The position numbers and the translations under genes are program-made. A DNA stretch of 64,000 nt from Salinicoccus hispanicus (GTDB lineage Bacteria; Bacillota; Bacilli; Staphylococcales; Salinicoccaceae). Below the pieces are notes generated by a model. That model was given only the letters and a program-made list of their open reading frames with translations, was not told the origin of the DNA and searched no databases. Where the stretch lies: contig NZ_WUUK01000002.1 of assembly GCF_009831115.1 (NCBI RefSeq), positions 1-64,000 of the forward strand, written 5' to 3'. This document shows positions 35,027-44,031 of this stretch, piece after piece (positions within the stretch are counted from its first letter, which is position 1; the number at the start of each line of letters is the position of its first letter).

Positions 35027-35722
35027 ATGGAAATTGAAATCTGGTCCGATATAGGATGTCCATTCTGCTATATCGGCAAACGTAATTTTGAAATGGGACT
35101 GGATCAGTTTGATGCAAAGGATCAGGTGAATGTCATCTATAGAAGCTTCCGTCTGGATCCGACAGCACCAGTACAGCCGGAGGAAACAATGGTGGAACTG
35201 CTGGCCAAAAAATATGGCAGAAGCCTTGAAGAGGCGAAACAGATGAATGCGCAGATCAGTGATTCCGCCCGGGCTGCCGGTCTGGAATTCAATCTGGATA
35301 CGGTAGTTCCGTCGAATACGATGGACGCCCACCGTCTGGTAAAGCAGGCCGAAACAGCAGGAAAAGATGATATGGCCATGGAATACCTCTATAAAGCCTA
35401 CTTTACAGACAATAGGAATGTAGCAGACAGAGAGACACTGCTGGAAATCGCAGGAGATATCGGATTGGACATTTCCGCTGTAGACAATATGTTCTCTGCT
35501 GATGACTATAAAGAAGCAGTCATATCCGACCAGAACGAGGCTACCCAGCACGGTGCCCAGGGGGTGCCGTACTTTGTAATCAACCGCAAATATAGTGTTT
35601 CCGGCGCACAACCGCCCGAAAAGTTCCTTGAAGCGATGAAGAAGGTCCAGCAGGAAGAAGAATCGCTCGTTGATCTGGGCGATAATCAGGGTTCCACCTG
35701 CACGGATGAATACTGCGAGTAG
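35027..35722 (+). CDS. FrnE-like DsbA-family thioredoxin-fold oxidoreductase
   Basis: A 231-residue cytosolic DsbA-family protein. The active site CPFC lies in DIGCPFCYIGKRNF near the N-terminus, a helical insertion follows, and GVPYFVINRKYSVSGAQPPE carries the cis-Pro region. It ends with an extra Cys pair (STCTDEYCE), as seen in FrnE of Deinococcus and related proteins, which have disulfide oxidoreductase activity. No signal peptide, so a cytoplasmic redox or isomerase role is inferred. The start at 35027 follows AGGAGG. It sits between queE and queF but has no evident link to queuosine. Confidence 0.85.
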   Translation: MEIEIWSDIGCPFCYIGKRNFEMGLDQFDAKDQVNVIYRSFRLDPTAPVQPEETMVELLAKKYGRSLEEAKQMNAQISDSARAAGLEFNLDTVVPSNTMDAHRLVKQAETAGKDDMAMEYLYKAYFTDNRNVADRETLLEIAGDIGLDISAVDNMFSADDYKEAVISDQNEATQHGAQGVPYFVINRKYSVSGAQPPEKFLEAMKKVQQEEESLVDLGDNQGSTCTDEYCE

Positions 35723-35736
35723 AAGAAAGATTTGAT

Positions 35737-35780
35737 GGAGAGGTACTTAGCTATACCCTCTATAAAAAACTAGGATGCAT
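35737..35780 (+). ncRNA. preQ1-I riboswitch aptamer
   Basis: The compact class-I preQ1 pattern is present: AGAGG (35739-35743), a loop ACTTAGCTAT, CCTCT (35757-35761) closing the P1 stem, then the A-rich tail ATAAAAAACTAGG that docks in the minor groove and forms the pseudoknot. It lies 54 bases upstream of queF. No clear terminator follows, and the queF ribosome site is outside the aptamer, so the switching mechanism is not obvious. Confidence 0.92.
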
Positions 35781-35833
35781 TGGATCCGCGTGCACAGTCC
35801 GGTACAAGGTTTCATTGCATAAAAGGAGAAAGA

Positions 35834-36325
35834 ATGATGAGTGGAGAAAATACGCAGGATCTGAGCCTGCTTGGCAACCAGAATGTGAAATATGATTTTG
35901 ATTATAACCCCGATGTACTGGAGACTTTTGACAATAAATACCCGGGACGCGACTATTTTGTCAAATTCAACTGTCCTGAATTTACAACGTTATGTCCGAT
36001 AACAAGTCAGCCTGACTTTGCGACTTTGTATATCAGCTATATCCCGGACGTCAAGATGGTGGAAAGCAAGGCGCTCAAACTCTATCTGTTCAGCTACAGG
36101 AATCATGGTGGATTCCATGAGAGCAGTGTCAACATGATCATGGATGATCTGATTAATCTGATGGACCCGAAATATATTGAAGTATGGGGCAAATTCACCC
36201 CGCGTGGCGGGATTTCCATCGACCCTTACTGCAACTATGGCAGAGCGGAGACAAAGTATGCTGAAATGGCAGAGTACCGCATGATGAATCATGACATGTA
36301 TCCGGAAAAAGTGGATAACCGCTAA
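35834..36325 (+). CDS. queF: NADPH-dependent 7-cyano-7-deazaguanine reductase QueF
   Basis: Reduces the nitrile of preQ0 to the amine preQ1, the only known biological nitrile reduction. The 163-residue unimodular (YkvM-type) protein has the catalytic Cys in [15 protein letters not shown], the QueF motif region [21 protein letters not shown] and the substrate Glu there. It ends with a short tail after [14 protein letters not shown]. Start is the first of two adjacent ATGs (35834/35837) after AAAGGAG; the second is better spaced. Regulated by its product through the upstream preQ1 aptamer. Confidence 0.95.
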   Translation: MMSGENTQDLSLLGNQNVKYDFDYNPDVLETFDNKYPGRDYFVKFNCPEFTTLCPITSQPDFATLYISYIPDVKMVESKALKLYLFSYRNHGGFHESSVNMIMDDLINLMDPKYIEVWGKFTPRGGISIDPYCNYGRAETKYAEMAEYRMMNHDMYPEKVDNR

Positions 36326-36337
36326 AGCGGAAATAGT

Positions 36338-36366
36338 AAAAGGAGCCCTTCCGGGCTCCTTTTTAT
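36338..36366. terminator. Terminator after queF, overlapping the end of the convergent gene
   Basis: An 11-bp stem (AAAAGGAGCCC / GGGCTCCTTTT) with loop TTCC and further T. Confidence 0.9.
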
Positions 36367-36647
36367 TGTGAGACTGTACGATCTGTTCTGTTGAAAGTGA
36401 CGATTCTGAATAGGTGATATATTGCGCCATACAGCACAAGCAGTGGCGTGATGATCAGTAGCAGGAAGAAGAGTAGTCCTCCAAATTCACGCAGACCGAA
36501 ACTTGCAAAGAAATCCTGCGTTGCGATATCTGATAGTGGCGGGTAGAACACGTATACATAGATAAGTCCGATAACGGCGAGTGTGAAAATATAGAATATC
36601 AGATTTGTAATATGATATGGCATTGTGTTTTTATCGAATTTCAGCAT
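36363..36647 (-). CDS. Small hypothetical membrane protein
   Basis: A 94-residue protein with a short cytoplasmic start and two strong hydrophobic segments (NLIFYIFTLAVIGLIYVYVF and FGGLLFFLLLIITPLLVLYG), the second running into a further hydrophobic stretch and a basic tail. No family recognised. The start at 36647 follows AGAGGGG; an in-frame ATG ten codons earlier lacks a site. Its stop codon lies in the T run of the queF terminator. Confidence 0.65.
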   Translation of the reverse strand: MLKFDKNTMPYHITNLIFYIFTLAVIGLIYVYVFYPPLSDIATQDFFASFGLREFGGLLFFLLLIITPLLVLYGAIYHLFRIVTFNRTDRTVSQ

Positions 36648-36756
36648 GTTTAAAATCCCCTCTATATTTATATCCACCTACAGTATACACTATAATAAAA
36701 TATGTGTGTATGAAAAAATGGAAAATAGTGAATTGTGTAAAAAATAGGAGGTATAT

Positions 36757-37263
36757 ATGAGTATCAGAAAAGCTTTATATGAAGATCTGGAATCTGTAAT
36801 GGAGATAAAGGAGAAGGTTGTACCCCTGATGATTGAAGCAGGCAACAGTCAATGGAGCGAGAATTATCCGAACAGGGAAAGGTTCAGCAGAGATATTGAT
36901 GCCGGCTCTTTGTATGTCTATGAAGAGTCGGGCACTATAGTCGGATTCGTTGTAGTGGATGATGACCATCCCTATCCTTATGACGATATACCATGGCAGC
37001 TGACACGCGAGAGAAGCAAGGCGATGCATCGAATGGCAGTCGATCCATCAAAGCAGGGTCATGGTATTGCACGCAGGATGATGAAGGCAATGGAAACACA
37101 TATCAGATCTGAAGGCTATGACGGTATACATACGGATACGTCTCTTGAAAATGAAAAGATGCAGAAGCAGTTTGAAAAAAATGGCTATCAGTTCAAAGGG
37201 AAATTGAACCTGGATGATAATGAAAATGACTGGTATGTCGCCTACGAGAAGACTTTTGACTGA
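36757..37263 (+). CDS. GNAT-family N-acetyltransferase
   Basis: A 168-residue GNAT protein: beta-strand pair SLYVYEESGTIVGFVVVDDD, AMHRMAVDP as strand 4, and the acetyl-CoA pyrophosphate loop KQGHGIARRMM, then YDGIHTDTSLENEKMQKQFEKNG typical of motif B. Substrate unknown; the acidic YPYDDIPW loop may face it. The ATG follows ATAGGAGG. Monocistronic. Confidence 0.82.
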   Translation: MSIRKALYEDLESVMEIKEKVVPLMIEAGNSQWSENYPNRERFSRDIDAGSLYVYEESGTIVGFVVVDDDHPYPYDDIPWQLTRERSKAMHRMAVDPSKQGHGIARRMMKAMETHIRSEGYDGIHTDTSLENEKMQKQFEKNGYQFKGKLNLDDNENDWYVAYEKTFD

Positions 37264-37355
37264 ACGTTCTAAAACTTCCATATATTTATTGGTTTTTTAC
37301 TCATCATATATAGTAGCATGGAGGGGTATGACTTTAGGATAAGGAGGAATTTTAC

Positions 37356-38540
37356 GTGAAATTAATACTTAGGCTGATTGCAGGAATTGCAGTCGGCATC
37401 GGTATCGGTGGACTCTATTATGGCCTCGGTACTTCAGGAGGAGTAGGGACGGTCCTCGAATTTTTGGTGACGCTGCTGCTGACTTTCGAATCCATTCTTG
37501 GCAGTTTTATATTCTTCATGATTCCATTGATCATTCTTTTCTTCATCGCCAATGGTATATCAAAGATTGGAGGAGGATCAGGTAAAGTAGTCGGTGCCAC
37601 ACTGGGTACAGCTTACATATCGACTCTCGGAGCCGGCATCATGGCATACCTTGTAGCAGTCATGGTCATGCCCCGTATTACTGATGGTGGCAGTGTGCCG
37701 GCCGAAGGTACTGGACTCGAGCCATTCTTCGAGTTTGAAATCGCACCGCTCATGGATATTCTTACAGCGCTTGTTCTGGCATTTGCATTCGGAATCGTCA
37801 TTACGCTGACGAAGTCGGAACTTATGGGGAAATGGTTTGAGGAAGGCAAGAATATAGTGGAATTTCTTATAGAAAGAGTGGTCATTCCGATTCTGCCATT
37901 CTACATTGCAGGCGTGTTCGCCGGAATGGCATCGCAGGGTACCGTATTTGATACACTGGCCGTATTCGGAGTCGTTCTGCTTGTAGCCGTACTGCTTCAC
38001 TGGGTATGGATTACAATCCAGTACACGATAGCTGGCGCACTGCTTGGCAGAAATCCATTCAAAATGATCAAAACGATGCTGCCTGCCTATTTTACAGCGC
38101 TCGGTACAATGAGCAGTGCAGCGACAATACCGGTGACATTGAGACAGACGAAGGAGAATGGGATCCGCAGCAGGGTCGCCGATTTCGTTATTCCACTATG
38201 CGCAAACATCCATCTATCAGGCAGTACAATTACAATCGTCAGCTGTTCCATTGCAGTCATGACTGTACTGCCGGATTATGAACTGCCCGGCTTCTTCACG
38301 ATGCTCGGCACAATCATGCTACTTGGCATCGTCATGATTGCGGCCCCTGGTGTGCCGGGTGGTGCAATCATGGCCGCAAGCGGGGTGCTCATGAGCAATC
38401 TCGGTTTCACAGAAGCGGCAGTGGCGTTCATGATTGCCCTCTATATGGCACAGGACAGCTTTGGTACTGCTGCCAATGTTACAGGGGATGGTGCAGTCAG
38501 CGGCATCATCAATGCGTATGAAAAGAAACTCAACGTCTAG
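37356..38540 (+). CDS. Dicarboxylate/amino acid:cation symporter (DAACS family)
   Basis: A 394-residue elevator-type symporter for acidic or small neutral amino acids or dicarboxylates, driven by Na+ or H+. The N-terminal six helices are followed by the HP1 serine-rich loop GTMSSAATIPVTL, the unwound helix motif as CANIHLSGST (in place of NMDGT) and HP2 APGVPGGAIMA, then AQDSFGTAANVTGDGA, which matches the substrate/cation site near the C-terminus. The altered NMDGT motif suggests a SstT/GltP side branch. Start GTG at 37356 after AAGGAGG. Monocistronic, ending against the K+ channel gene. Confidence 0.87.
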   Translation: MKLILRLIAGIAVGIGIGGLYYGLGTSGGVGTVLEFLVTLLLTFESILGSFIFFMIPLIILFFIANGISKIGGGSGKVVGATLGTAYISTLGAGIMAYLVAVMVMPRITDGGSVPAEGTGLEPFFEFEIAPLMDILTALVLAFAFGIVITLTKSELMGKWFEEGKNIVEFLIERVVIPILPFYIAGVFAGMASQGTVFDTLAVFGVVLLVAVLLHWVWITIQYTIAGALLGRNPFKMIKTMLPAYFTALGTMSSAATIPVTLRQTKENGIRSRVADFVIPLCANIHLSGSTITIVSCSIAVMTVLPDYELPGFFTMLGTIMLLGIVMIAAPGVPGGAIMAASGVLMSNLGFTEAAVAFMIALYMAQDSFGTAANVTGDGAVSGIINAYEKKLNV

Positions 38541-38554
38541 AATTCAGAAAATCT

Positions 38555-38962
38555 CTACGAATTGCTGTTGGATATCTCCTTAATGAATATTACAGAAGGT
38601 ATTACAATTCCGAGAAATCCTTCAAACAGTGATAGAAAACGAGTGACGCCTACTGGTGTGAAGTCTCCGTAACCGATTGATAGCAGTGTTACACCACTAT
38701 AATAGAGTGTTTGCCAAAAAGTATAATGGGTGACTTGTTCGCCAGTATTGCCATTAATATAAATGGGTGTCTGGAAAGAAATAATATGATAGATGACCGC
38801 AAACGTGACGAACAATGAGAACATAACAGTAAAAATGTATAAATAGAGTGGCCAATTAAGGGAAAGTTTATGTCTGTCACCCAGATCGCCTTTTTTCTTT
38901 GCGAAGGCGCCGAGCTGAAACGCCACGAAGACTACGAGAATTCCTAAGAAAACGTGAGCCAT
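38555..38962 (-). CDS. Two-helix potassium channel family protein
   Basis: A 135-residue ion channel: two or three hydrophobic segments and one pore loop with selectivity filter LLSIGYGDFTPVG between an outer helix (YLYIFTVMFSLFVTFAVIYH) and an inner helix (FLSLFEGFLGIVIPSVIFI). No RCK/TrkA domain follows, so gating by a separate regulator or by none is possible. The ATG follows GGAGG. Convergent with the symporter gene, 14 bases apart. Confidence 0.85.
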   Translation of the reverse strand: MAHVFLGILVVFVAFQLGAFAKKKGDLGDRHKLSLNWPLYLYIFTVMFSLFVTFAVIYHIISFQTPIYINGNTGEQVTHYTFWQTLYYSGVTLLSIGYGDFTPVGVTRFLSLFEGFLGIVIPSVIFIKEISNSNS

Positions 38963-39035
38963 GAAATTCCTCCATGATTGAGAAGTTGTTTATAATGGTA
39001 TGTAGTACAAATCAGAAAGATAAAGGATATCGATT

Positions 39036-40184
39036 ATGAATAAATTTCTATACCTGATCATCGTAATCTGTTTTTTGGATCTGTTCGTCCAGCTGCCGAT
39101 CATTACACCATTTGCGCTTTCATTGGGTGCAGATGAATATACAGCCGGAATAATCGTAGCTATCTATTCCCTGTTCAATATGGTCGGAAACGTTTTTGGA
39201 GGCTTTCTATCCGACAAGTTCGGCAGAAGGAATATGCTGTTGACGGGAATGGGATTGCAGATCATCATACTCCTGGCCTATACTGTTGTGCCCTCTGTCG
39301 GTCTGCTGATACTCATCCGCATCATACATGGCTTCTCAAGCGGTCTGCTGACACCGGCGGCATTCAGCCTTGTTGCCGATATATCAAAAAAATCGGCAAT
39401 CGGGCGTTCAATGGCACTTACCGGTGTCTCCATCGGGGTGGCAGCAGTCATCGGTCCTGCACTCGGTGGCATCATTTCAAGCCAGGCAAGCTACCAGACA
39501 GTCTATTTCATCATGGCCATGATCTTCATTTTTGGCATCATTCTGATTCTGGCCGTTGTAGAAGAGAGTACAACTGAACACAGCAGGGAGATTCATTATA
39601 AGACCAACTTCGGACAGATCATTACGCGTCCTTCGCTGATCGTAGCCTATATATCTGCTTTCACCCTCATGGTTTCCAATGGTTCACTTGCTTTCGGCCT
39701 GCCGCTGAAAGTTTCTGGAATTGGTCTGTCGGAACAGTCGATAGGTGCCATGCTGAGCGTCTTCGGTATCGTAGCCATACTGATTTTCGCCACTCCGATC
39801 AACCGGATATATACAAAGTACAGTCCAGTGGTGCTCGTTTCAGCCGGTATTTTCATTGTCGGTCTTGCAATGATGCTCCTGCATGTGGTGCCGTCAACCA
39901 TCCTCATCTATATTGTAATGGTGATCTATGGCGTCGGTTTCAGTTTCATCTTTCCGTCCATGAATAAGATCATCGGACAAAATACGGAAATGCATGAGAG
40001 AGGAAAGGCCAATGGTGTGTTCTATTCTTTCTTCTCGCTTGGTTCTGTGGCAGGCTCCTATCTTTCCGGAATATTTGCCACATATTTCGAGACACCATTT
40101 TTATTCATCGGGCTGATTCTCATCATTTTGCTCGCTGGTGTCCAGATCGCTCATAAAAAAAGTGGATTTACTCATTCCCTTTAG
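39036..40184 (+). CDS. MFS transporter (12-helix, DHA1-like)
   Basis: A 382-residue major facilitator with about 12 hydrophobic segments. Motif A is clear (GGFLSDKFGRRNMLLTG between helices 2 and 3), and helix 5 contains GVSIGVAAVIGPALGG like motif C of drug:H+ antiporters. Efflux of small molecules is likely, substrate unknown. The ATG follows AAAGGA. The next gene begins 29 bases downstream and is probably cotranscribed. Confidence 0.85.
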   Translation: MNKFLYLIIVICFLDLFVQLPIITPFALSLGADEYTAGIIVAIYSLFNMVGNVFGGFLSDKFGRRNMLLTGMGLQIIILLAYTVVPSVGLLILIRIIHGFSSGLLTPAAFSLVADISKKSAIGRSMALTGVSIGVAAVIGPALGGIISSQASYQTVYFIMAMIFIFGIILILAVVEESTTEHSREIHYKTNFGQIITRPSLIVAYISAFTLMVSNGSLAFGLPLKVSGIGLSEQSIGAMLSVFGIVAILIFATPINRIYTKYSPVVLVSAGIFIVGLAMMLLHVVPSTILIYIVMVIYGVGFSFIFPSMNKIIGQNTEMHERGKANGVFYSFFSLGSVAGSYLSGIFATYFETPFLFIGLILIILLAGVQIAHKKSGFTHSL

Positions 40185-40213
40185 GGAAAACATGAAAGCA
40201 AGGGTGTGATACA

Positions 40214-41125
40214 GTGAAGAACGTTCTATTAATGGGAATAAACGGGAGGATCGGACAGAACCTGTATAGGGAGCTGAAAGATGTATACAATCTCTTCGCC
40301 TTCTCCAGCTTCAATCAGGACGATACCGACATGGATATCACCTTCCTGAAAAAAGATCTTTTCATATTACCGGAAGTTGAGAAAGCATTAAAGAACATAG
40401 ATATAGTAATATTTTTCGAGGATCCCATAATGCGGCTCAACAGACAGACCCAGGGACGTTTTGACGATCTCTATATACTTCTGGCTGACAACATTGCCCG
40501 GGCTTCCCGCGCCAACGAAGTAGAACAGATCATCTTTGTAGGAGATGAAGTCAGCTATGACTATACAGTGGAAGTACTTGGTGCATATGGCACAGAGGTC
40601 AAGGCTACAGATACACCGGTGAAGAGGTACGGTAAAAACCTATCCTACAAAGCATCGGACTATAATAATGTCAGAAGTGTGCAAAGGGCGCCGCTCCCTG
40701 AAGGCTGGCATATAAAGGATGTAGGAAGATACTATTTTGAATGGCTGAATGAAATTCTTTTCAACGTGATCAATGTCGAATACGAGGGTCAGCTGATCAA
40801 GATCCATTTTGTGAAAAGAGATCAGCCCGCGCTGGTCGTCAAATATGACGCGGAAAGCAGCTTTGATGGTGTGGAAATCTACAGGATCAAAGGCGGTGGC
40901 TTGTCCAGGAAAGAAATGAACAAGACGCCGCGCTTTGAATTCAGGGAACTGCCCGGATGCAAGGAATTCATCATGGCACTGCATGACTTTGAACCCAAAT
41001 CGTCCTGGAGTACCTACCTGCTGACTCAGGCACCACTGTATGCACTGGTCAACCGCATCTATCAGGTGGAAATGATCATAAATAGCCAGGCTCCAAGACT
41101 GGAAAATCCATCATCTAACGAATGA
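40214..41125 (+). CDS. Rossmann-fold NAD(P)-binding protein, epimerase-like N-terminus
   Basis: A 303-residue protein. The first ~150 residues look like an atypical NAD-dependent epimerase: VLLMGINGRIGQNLYREL as the nucleotide loop, then IDIVIFFEDP and QIIFVGDEVSYDY. The catalytic Tyr-xxx-Lys is not obvious. The rest (from YEGQLIKIHFVKRDQPALVVKYD) is a separate alpha/beta region I do not recognise. GTG start at 40214 with a weak AAGG site, 29 bases after the MFS gene. The pairing with a transporter suggests a shared pathway but does not reveal it. Confidence 0.55.
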   Translation: MKNVLLMGINGRIGQNLYRELKDVYNLFAFSSFNQDDTDMDITFLKKDLFILPEVEKALKNIDIVIFFEDPIMRLNRQTQGRFDDLYILLADNIARASRANEVEQIIFVGDEVSYDYTVEVLGAYGTEVKATDTPVKRYGKNLSYKASDYNNVRSVQRAPLPEGWHIKDVGRYYFEWLNEILFNVINVEYEGQLIKIHFVKRDQPALVVKYDAESSFDGVEIYRIKGGGLSRKEMNKTPRFEFRELPGCKEFIMALHDFEPKSSWSTYLLTQAPLYALVNRIYQVEMIINSQAPRLENPSSNE

Positions 41126-41130
41126 GCACG

Positions 41131-41175
41131 AAAAAGAGGAACGAAATCTTTTAAGATTTCGTTCCTCTTTTTTAT
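41131..41175. terminator. Bidirectional terminator before the LysM/CHAP autolysin gene
   Basis: A long stem (AAAAAGAGGAACGAAATCTT with AAGATTTCGTTCCTCTTTTT) between convergent genes, 20 bp, small loop. Confidence 0.92.
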
Positions 41176-41184
41176 GTGTATTGA

Positions 41185-42360
41185 TTAATGGATGAAGTTA
41201 TGACCTGAAACTTGGGAAGCACTGATGGTTCTGAAAGCTTTGACGCCCTGTCCACTACCGAAGTTCATTTCGGATACAAGGATGGAACCGTCTGAATTGA
41301 TTCTTTCGACGACTGCAACGTGGCCCATGCCCCAGGCAAAGTTGGTCCATGCATCAGCTTGCATGATTGCGCCGACGGATGGAGAGTTGTTCACTTTGTA
41401 TCCATCACTTTTCGCACCGGTATCCCAGTTGTAGGCATTGCCCCAGCCATTGCCTACAGGTTTTCCAAGCTGCTGACGACGTTCGAATACGTACCAAGTA
41501 CATTCGCCCCATGTGTAGTAGTTCTTGCCATAGGAAACGTTCGTTGGAGCAGGTGCAGAAACATTTTGTGTAACTGTCTCTTTGGATTCGGAAGCGCTGG
41601 AGTTGCTGCTTGAATCATTTGAGCTGCTGCTTGAAGAACTTGAAGTACTTGCAGTTCCGGAAACCTTCAGAGATTGTCCTGGGTGGATGACTGTGGAGGA
41701 CATGTTGTTCAGGTTCATGATATTTCTATATGTAGTGCCATGTGCTCTTGCAATCTTGCTCAGTGTGTCGCCTGCTTTGACACTGTAGGTGCTACTTGAA
41801 GTGTTTGATGAGCTGCTGGAAGCACTGCTTGAATTATTTGAAGTTTCTTTGACTTCATTCTTTGATTCGGATTTCTCAGAAGTCTTGCTATCGGAATCAT
41901 TTGAGCTGCTGGAAGCATTTCCGCCGAGTGAGAGCTTCTGGCCCGGGTGTATGATATGTGAAGATATGTTGTTGATGTTCATCAGTGTTCTGTAGTTCAT
42001 GCCATTTGCTCTTGCAATCTTGCTCAGTGTATCTCCCGATTTAACAGTATATGTTCCACTTGCAGAACTGCTTGAACTTGAACTGCTGGAAGACTGTGAA
42101 GAGCTGGATGATTTTGAACTGCTTGAATCTGAACTGCTGGAACTGCTGCCGCTTGTTTTCAGATTCTGATTGATGAAGATCAGGTCTGAAGAAAGGTTGT
42201 TCCAAGATTTGAGCTGGGAAACGGATACGCTGTTCTGATTTGCAATTTTCCAAAGTGTATCTCCACTCTGGACTTTGTATGAAGAAGCTTCCGCCTGATC
42301 CGCAAGACCGTATGTAGTAAGTGCTGCTGTCGCTGTCAAAGCAGTGATGATCTTTTTCAT
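41185..42360 (-). CDS. sle1: LysM/CHAP cell-wall hydrolase (Sle1-like)
   Basis: Secreted peptidoglycan amidase/endopeptidase for daughter-cell separation. The 391-residue precursor has signal peptide MKKIITALTATAALTTYGLA, then three LysM domains (YKVQSGDTLWKIA, YTVKSGDTLSKIA, YSVKAGDTLSKIA), each separated by Ser-rich low-complexity linkers, and a C-terminal CHAP domain. The CHAP Cys is in TWGECTWYVFERR, the His in MGHVAVVERI, and it ends with SGHNFIH. The longer Ser linkers make it larger than S. aureus Sle1 (334 residues). The ATG follows AGGAGG. A WalR-type motif lies upstream. Confidence 0.92.
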   Translation of the reverse strand: MKKIITALTATAALTTYGLADQAEASSYKVQSGDTLWKIANQNSVSVSQLKSWNNLSSDLIFINQNLKTSGSSSSSSDSSSSKSSSSSQSSSSSSSSSSASGTYTVKSGDTLSKIARANGMNYRTLMNINNISSHIIHPGQKLSLGGNASSSSNDSDSKTSEKSESKNEVKETSNNSSSASSSSSNTSSSTYSVKAGDTLSKIARAHGTTYRNIMNLNNMSSTVIHPGQSLKVSGTASTSSSSSSSSNDSSSNSSASESKETVTQNVSAPAPTNVSYGKNYYTWGECTWYVFERRQQLGKPVGNGWGNAYNWDTGAKSDGYKVNNSPSVGAIMQADAWTNFAWGMGHVAVVERINSDGSILVSEMNFGSGQGVKAFRTISASQVSGHNFIH

Positions 42361-42482
42361 GAAAGTAGTGACCTCCTGGATTATGGGTATGATGTATGTA
42401 TTTTATATTGTTGTCGGTATATTACACAGTTGTCTTTGATTACAGGTTTCATCTTACCAAATAAATCATCAAAAAAGTGCAA

Positions 42483-42499
42483 TGTAATATAACTGTAAT
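42483..42499 (+). promoter_or_regulatory. WalR-type direct repeat
   Basis: TGTAAT-ATAAC-TGTAAT matches the WalR (YycF) pattern TGTWAH-N5-TGTWAH exactly. It lies 123 bases upstream of the autolysin gene and 126 bases upstream of the divergent membrane-protein gene, on the strand that reads toward the latter. Autolysin genes are classical WalR targets, so either gene could be controlled. Confidence 0.6.
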
Positions 42500-42624
42500 A
42501 GAAATAAAACACTTTCATCATATTCAGAATAGTCTTGTAATGGTAATAAAATCTAATAGAGTGGACTTTAGTCATCAAGGGTATACAAAATGTATTATCA
42601 TAATTGTTTCAGGAGGTCCTTTGA

Positions 42625-43239
42625 ATGGCAACTCGGCATGACTACGGAAAAGTCTGGCTCTACTTTCTCTACTATTGGGTGATATTCGGCATCGGTACAT
42701 ATTTTGGCCAGTACCTGCCTGAAGAATGGCGCCCGACCGCATCGACCATCCTATTTGGTCTCATGATGATTTCTCTGTTTGTAAGAGGATTCAATAGGAC
42801 AGGGCTGATCATCAGCCATCTGTATGCCATACTGATCGGTCTGGTTTCCTATGGTCTTTTTGAATCGTTCATCGCAGATTTCGGGTCGGACATATTCTAC
42901 CGCATCGTGCTGCTCGGTATTCTTGTATTCGTATTTTTTGGCTTTATCGGCTATTTTCTGCTCAAAGATATTACACACTGGGGAAGGTACCTGTTTATTG
43001 CACTGCTCGTTGTAATCTTTGCATCACTGCTCAACTTCTTCATCAACCTGCCCTTTATGACACTTGCACTGACGATTGGCGGTCTTGTACTCTATATTCT
43101 CTTTACTATGTATGACTTCAATCGTATGAAGAATAAAAGATTCAGCCCGAGGGAGATGGGATTCAATCTGTTCATCAACCTGCTGATCATCATCAAAAGA
43201 CTGCTGCGGCTGTATCGTTATATTAACAATAGGCGCTAG
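42625..43239 (+). CDS. Seven-helix membrane protein, possibly Bax-inhibitor-1-like
   Basis: A 204-residue membrane protein with about seven hydrophobic segments and a basic C-terminus. The order of helices, the FTMYDFNRMKN segment after helix 6 and the following FNLFINLLIIIKRLLRL resemble the end of BI-1/YetJ proteins, where an Asp pair gates calcium. One Asp (YDF) is present; the second (usually in LDFIN) is not. I am unsure of the family. The ATG follows AGGAGG. It is divergent from the autolysin. Confidence 0.5.
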   Translation: MATRHDYGKVWLYFLYYWVIFGIGTYFGQYLPEEWRPTASTILFGLMMISLFVRGFNRTGLIISHLYAILIGLVSYGLFESFIADFGSDIFYRIVLLGILVFVFFGFIGYFLLKDITHWGRYLFIALLVVIFASLLNFFINLPFMTLALTIGGLVLYILFTMYDFNRMKNKRFSPREMGFNLFINLLIIIKRLLRLYRYINNRR

Positions 43240-43294
43240 ATGTCATAAAATGATATATTATAGATAAATCAATGTAATGAAGGAAGATGAAAGA

Positions 43295-44014
43295 ATGGGA
43301 CGTAAATGGAATAATATCAAAGAGAAAAAAGCGCAGAAAGATAAAGATACGAGCCGGGTAAATGCAAAGTTCGGACGCGAAATCTATGTTGCAGCCAAAA
43401 AGGGCGAACCGAACCCGGAAAGCAATCAGGCGCTGAAAGCAGTTCTTGATCGGGCGAAAACATACTCGGTGCCCAAGCACATCGTCGACAAGGCGATCGA
43501 CAAGGCGAAGGGCAACGATGAAGAGACGTTTGATGAACTGCGCTATGAAGGCTTCGGACCTGAAGGCTCCATGATTATTGTGGATGCATTGACAAACAAT
43601 GTTAATCGCACGGCTTCTGATGTACGTGCCGCTTTTGGCAAGAATGGCGGGAATATGGGTGTCAGCGGTGCGGTAAGCTACATGTTCGACTCAAAATCGG
43701 TATTTGTATTCACTGGTTTTAACCCTGAAGATACGATGATGGATCTGATGGAGAAGGACATGGATATAGAAGATGTCACTGAAGAGAACGGCTATACAGT
43801 AGTCTATGGCGCACCTCAAGCTTTCCATGAAATCAAACAGGCGCTCGATGAAATGGGTGTCGATGATTATGAAGTTGCGGAACAGACCATGGTCGCCCAG
43901 AACGAAGTGTCACTCGAGACGGAAGCAGAGGAGCAGTTCGAGAAACTGATCGAGGTTCTGGAGGAGCTTGAAGACGTGTCGAACGTCTACCATAACGTCA
44001 ATCTAGGTGCATAG
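43295..44014 (+). CDS. yebC: YebC/PmpR-family protein (TACO1-like)
   Basis: A 239-residue protein of the YebC family, described as DNA-binding regulator and, more recently, as a ribosome-associated factor relieving stalling at proline stretches. It begins [16 protein letters not shown], with [56 protein letters not shown] and [11 protein letters not shown]-like motifs, and ends with the dimer domain. The start at 43295 is chosen as the family start and lies ~10 bases after AAGGAAG. It is followed 17 bases later by an SDR gene. Confidence 0.92.
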   Translation: MGRKWNNIKEKKAQKDKDTSRVNAKFGREIYVAAKKGEPNPESNQALKAVLDRAKTYSVPKHIVDKAIDKAKGNDEETFDELRYEGFGPEGSMIIVDALTNNVNRTASDVRAAFGKNGGNMGVSGAVSYMFDSKSVFVFTGFNPEDTMMDLMEKDMDIEDVTEENGYTVVYGAPQAFHEIKQALDEMGVDDYEVAEQTMVAQNEVSLETEAEEQFEKLIEVLEELEDVSNVYHNVNLGA

Positions 44015-44031
44015 ACAGAGGAGGAGAATGG

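Noticed and set aside
41580-42180. Repeated DNA in the autolysin as a tandem-repeat or recombination element
   Set aside because: The repeats encode Ser-rich linkers and three LysM domains in one reading frame, which explains them as protein architecture.
42430-42452. Two TGTAAT half-sites on the minus strand before the autolysin as a second WalR box
   Set aside because: They are separated by 12 bases and not five, so they do not fit the WalR spacing.
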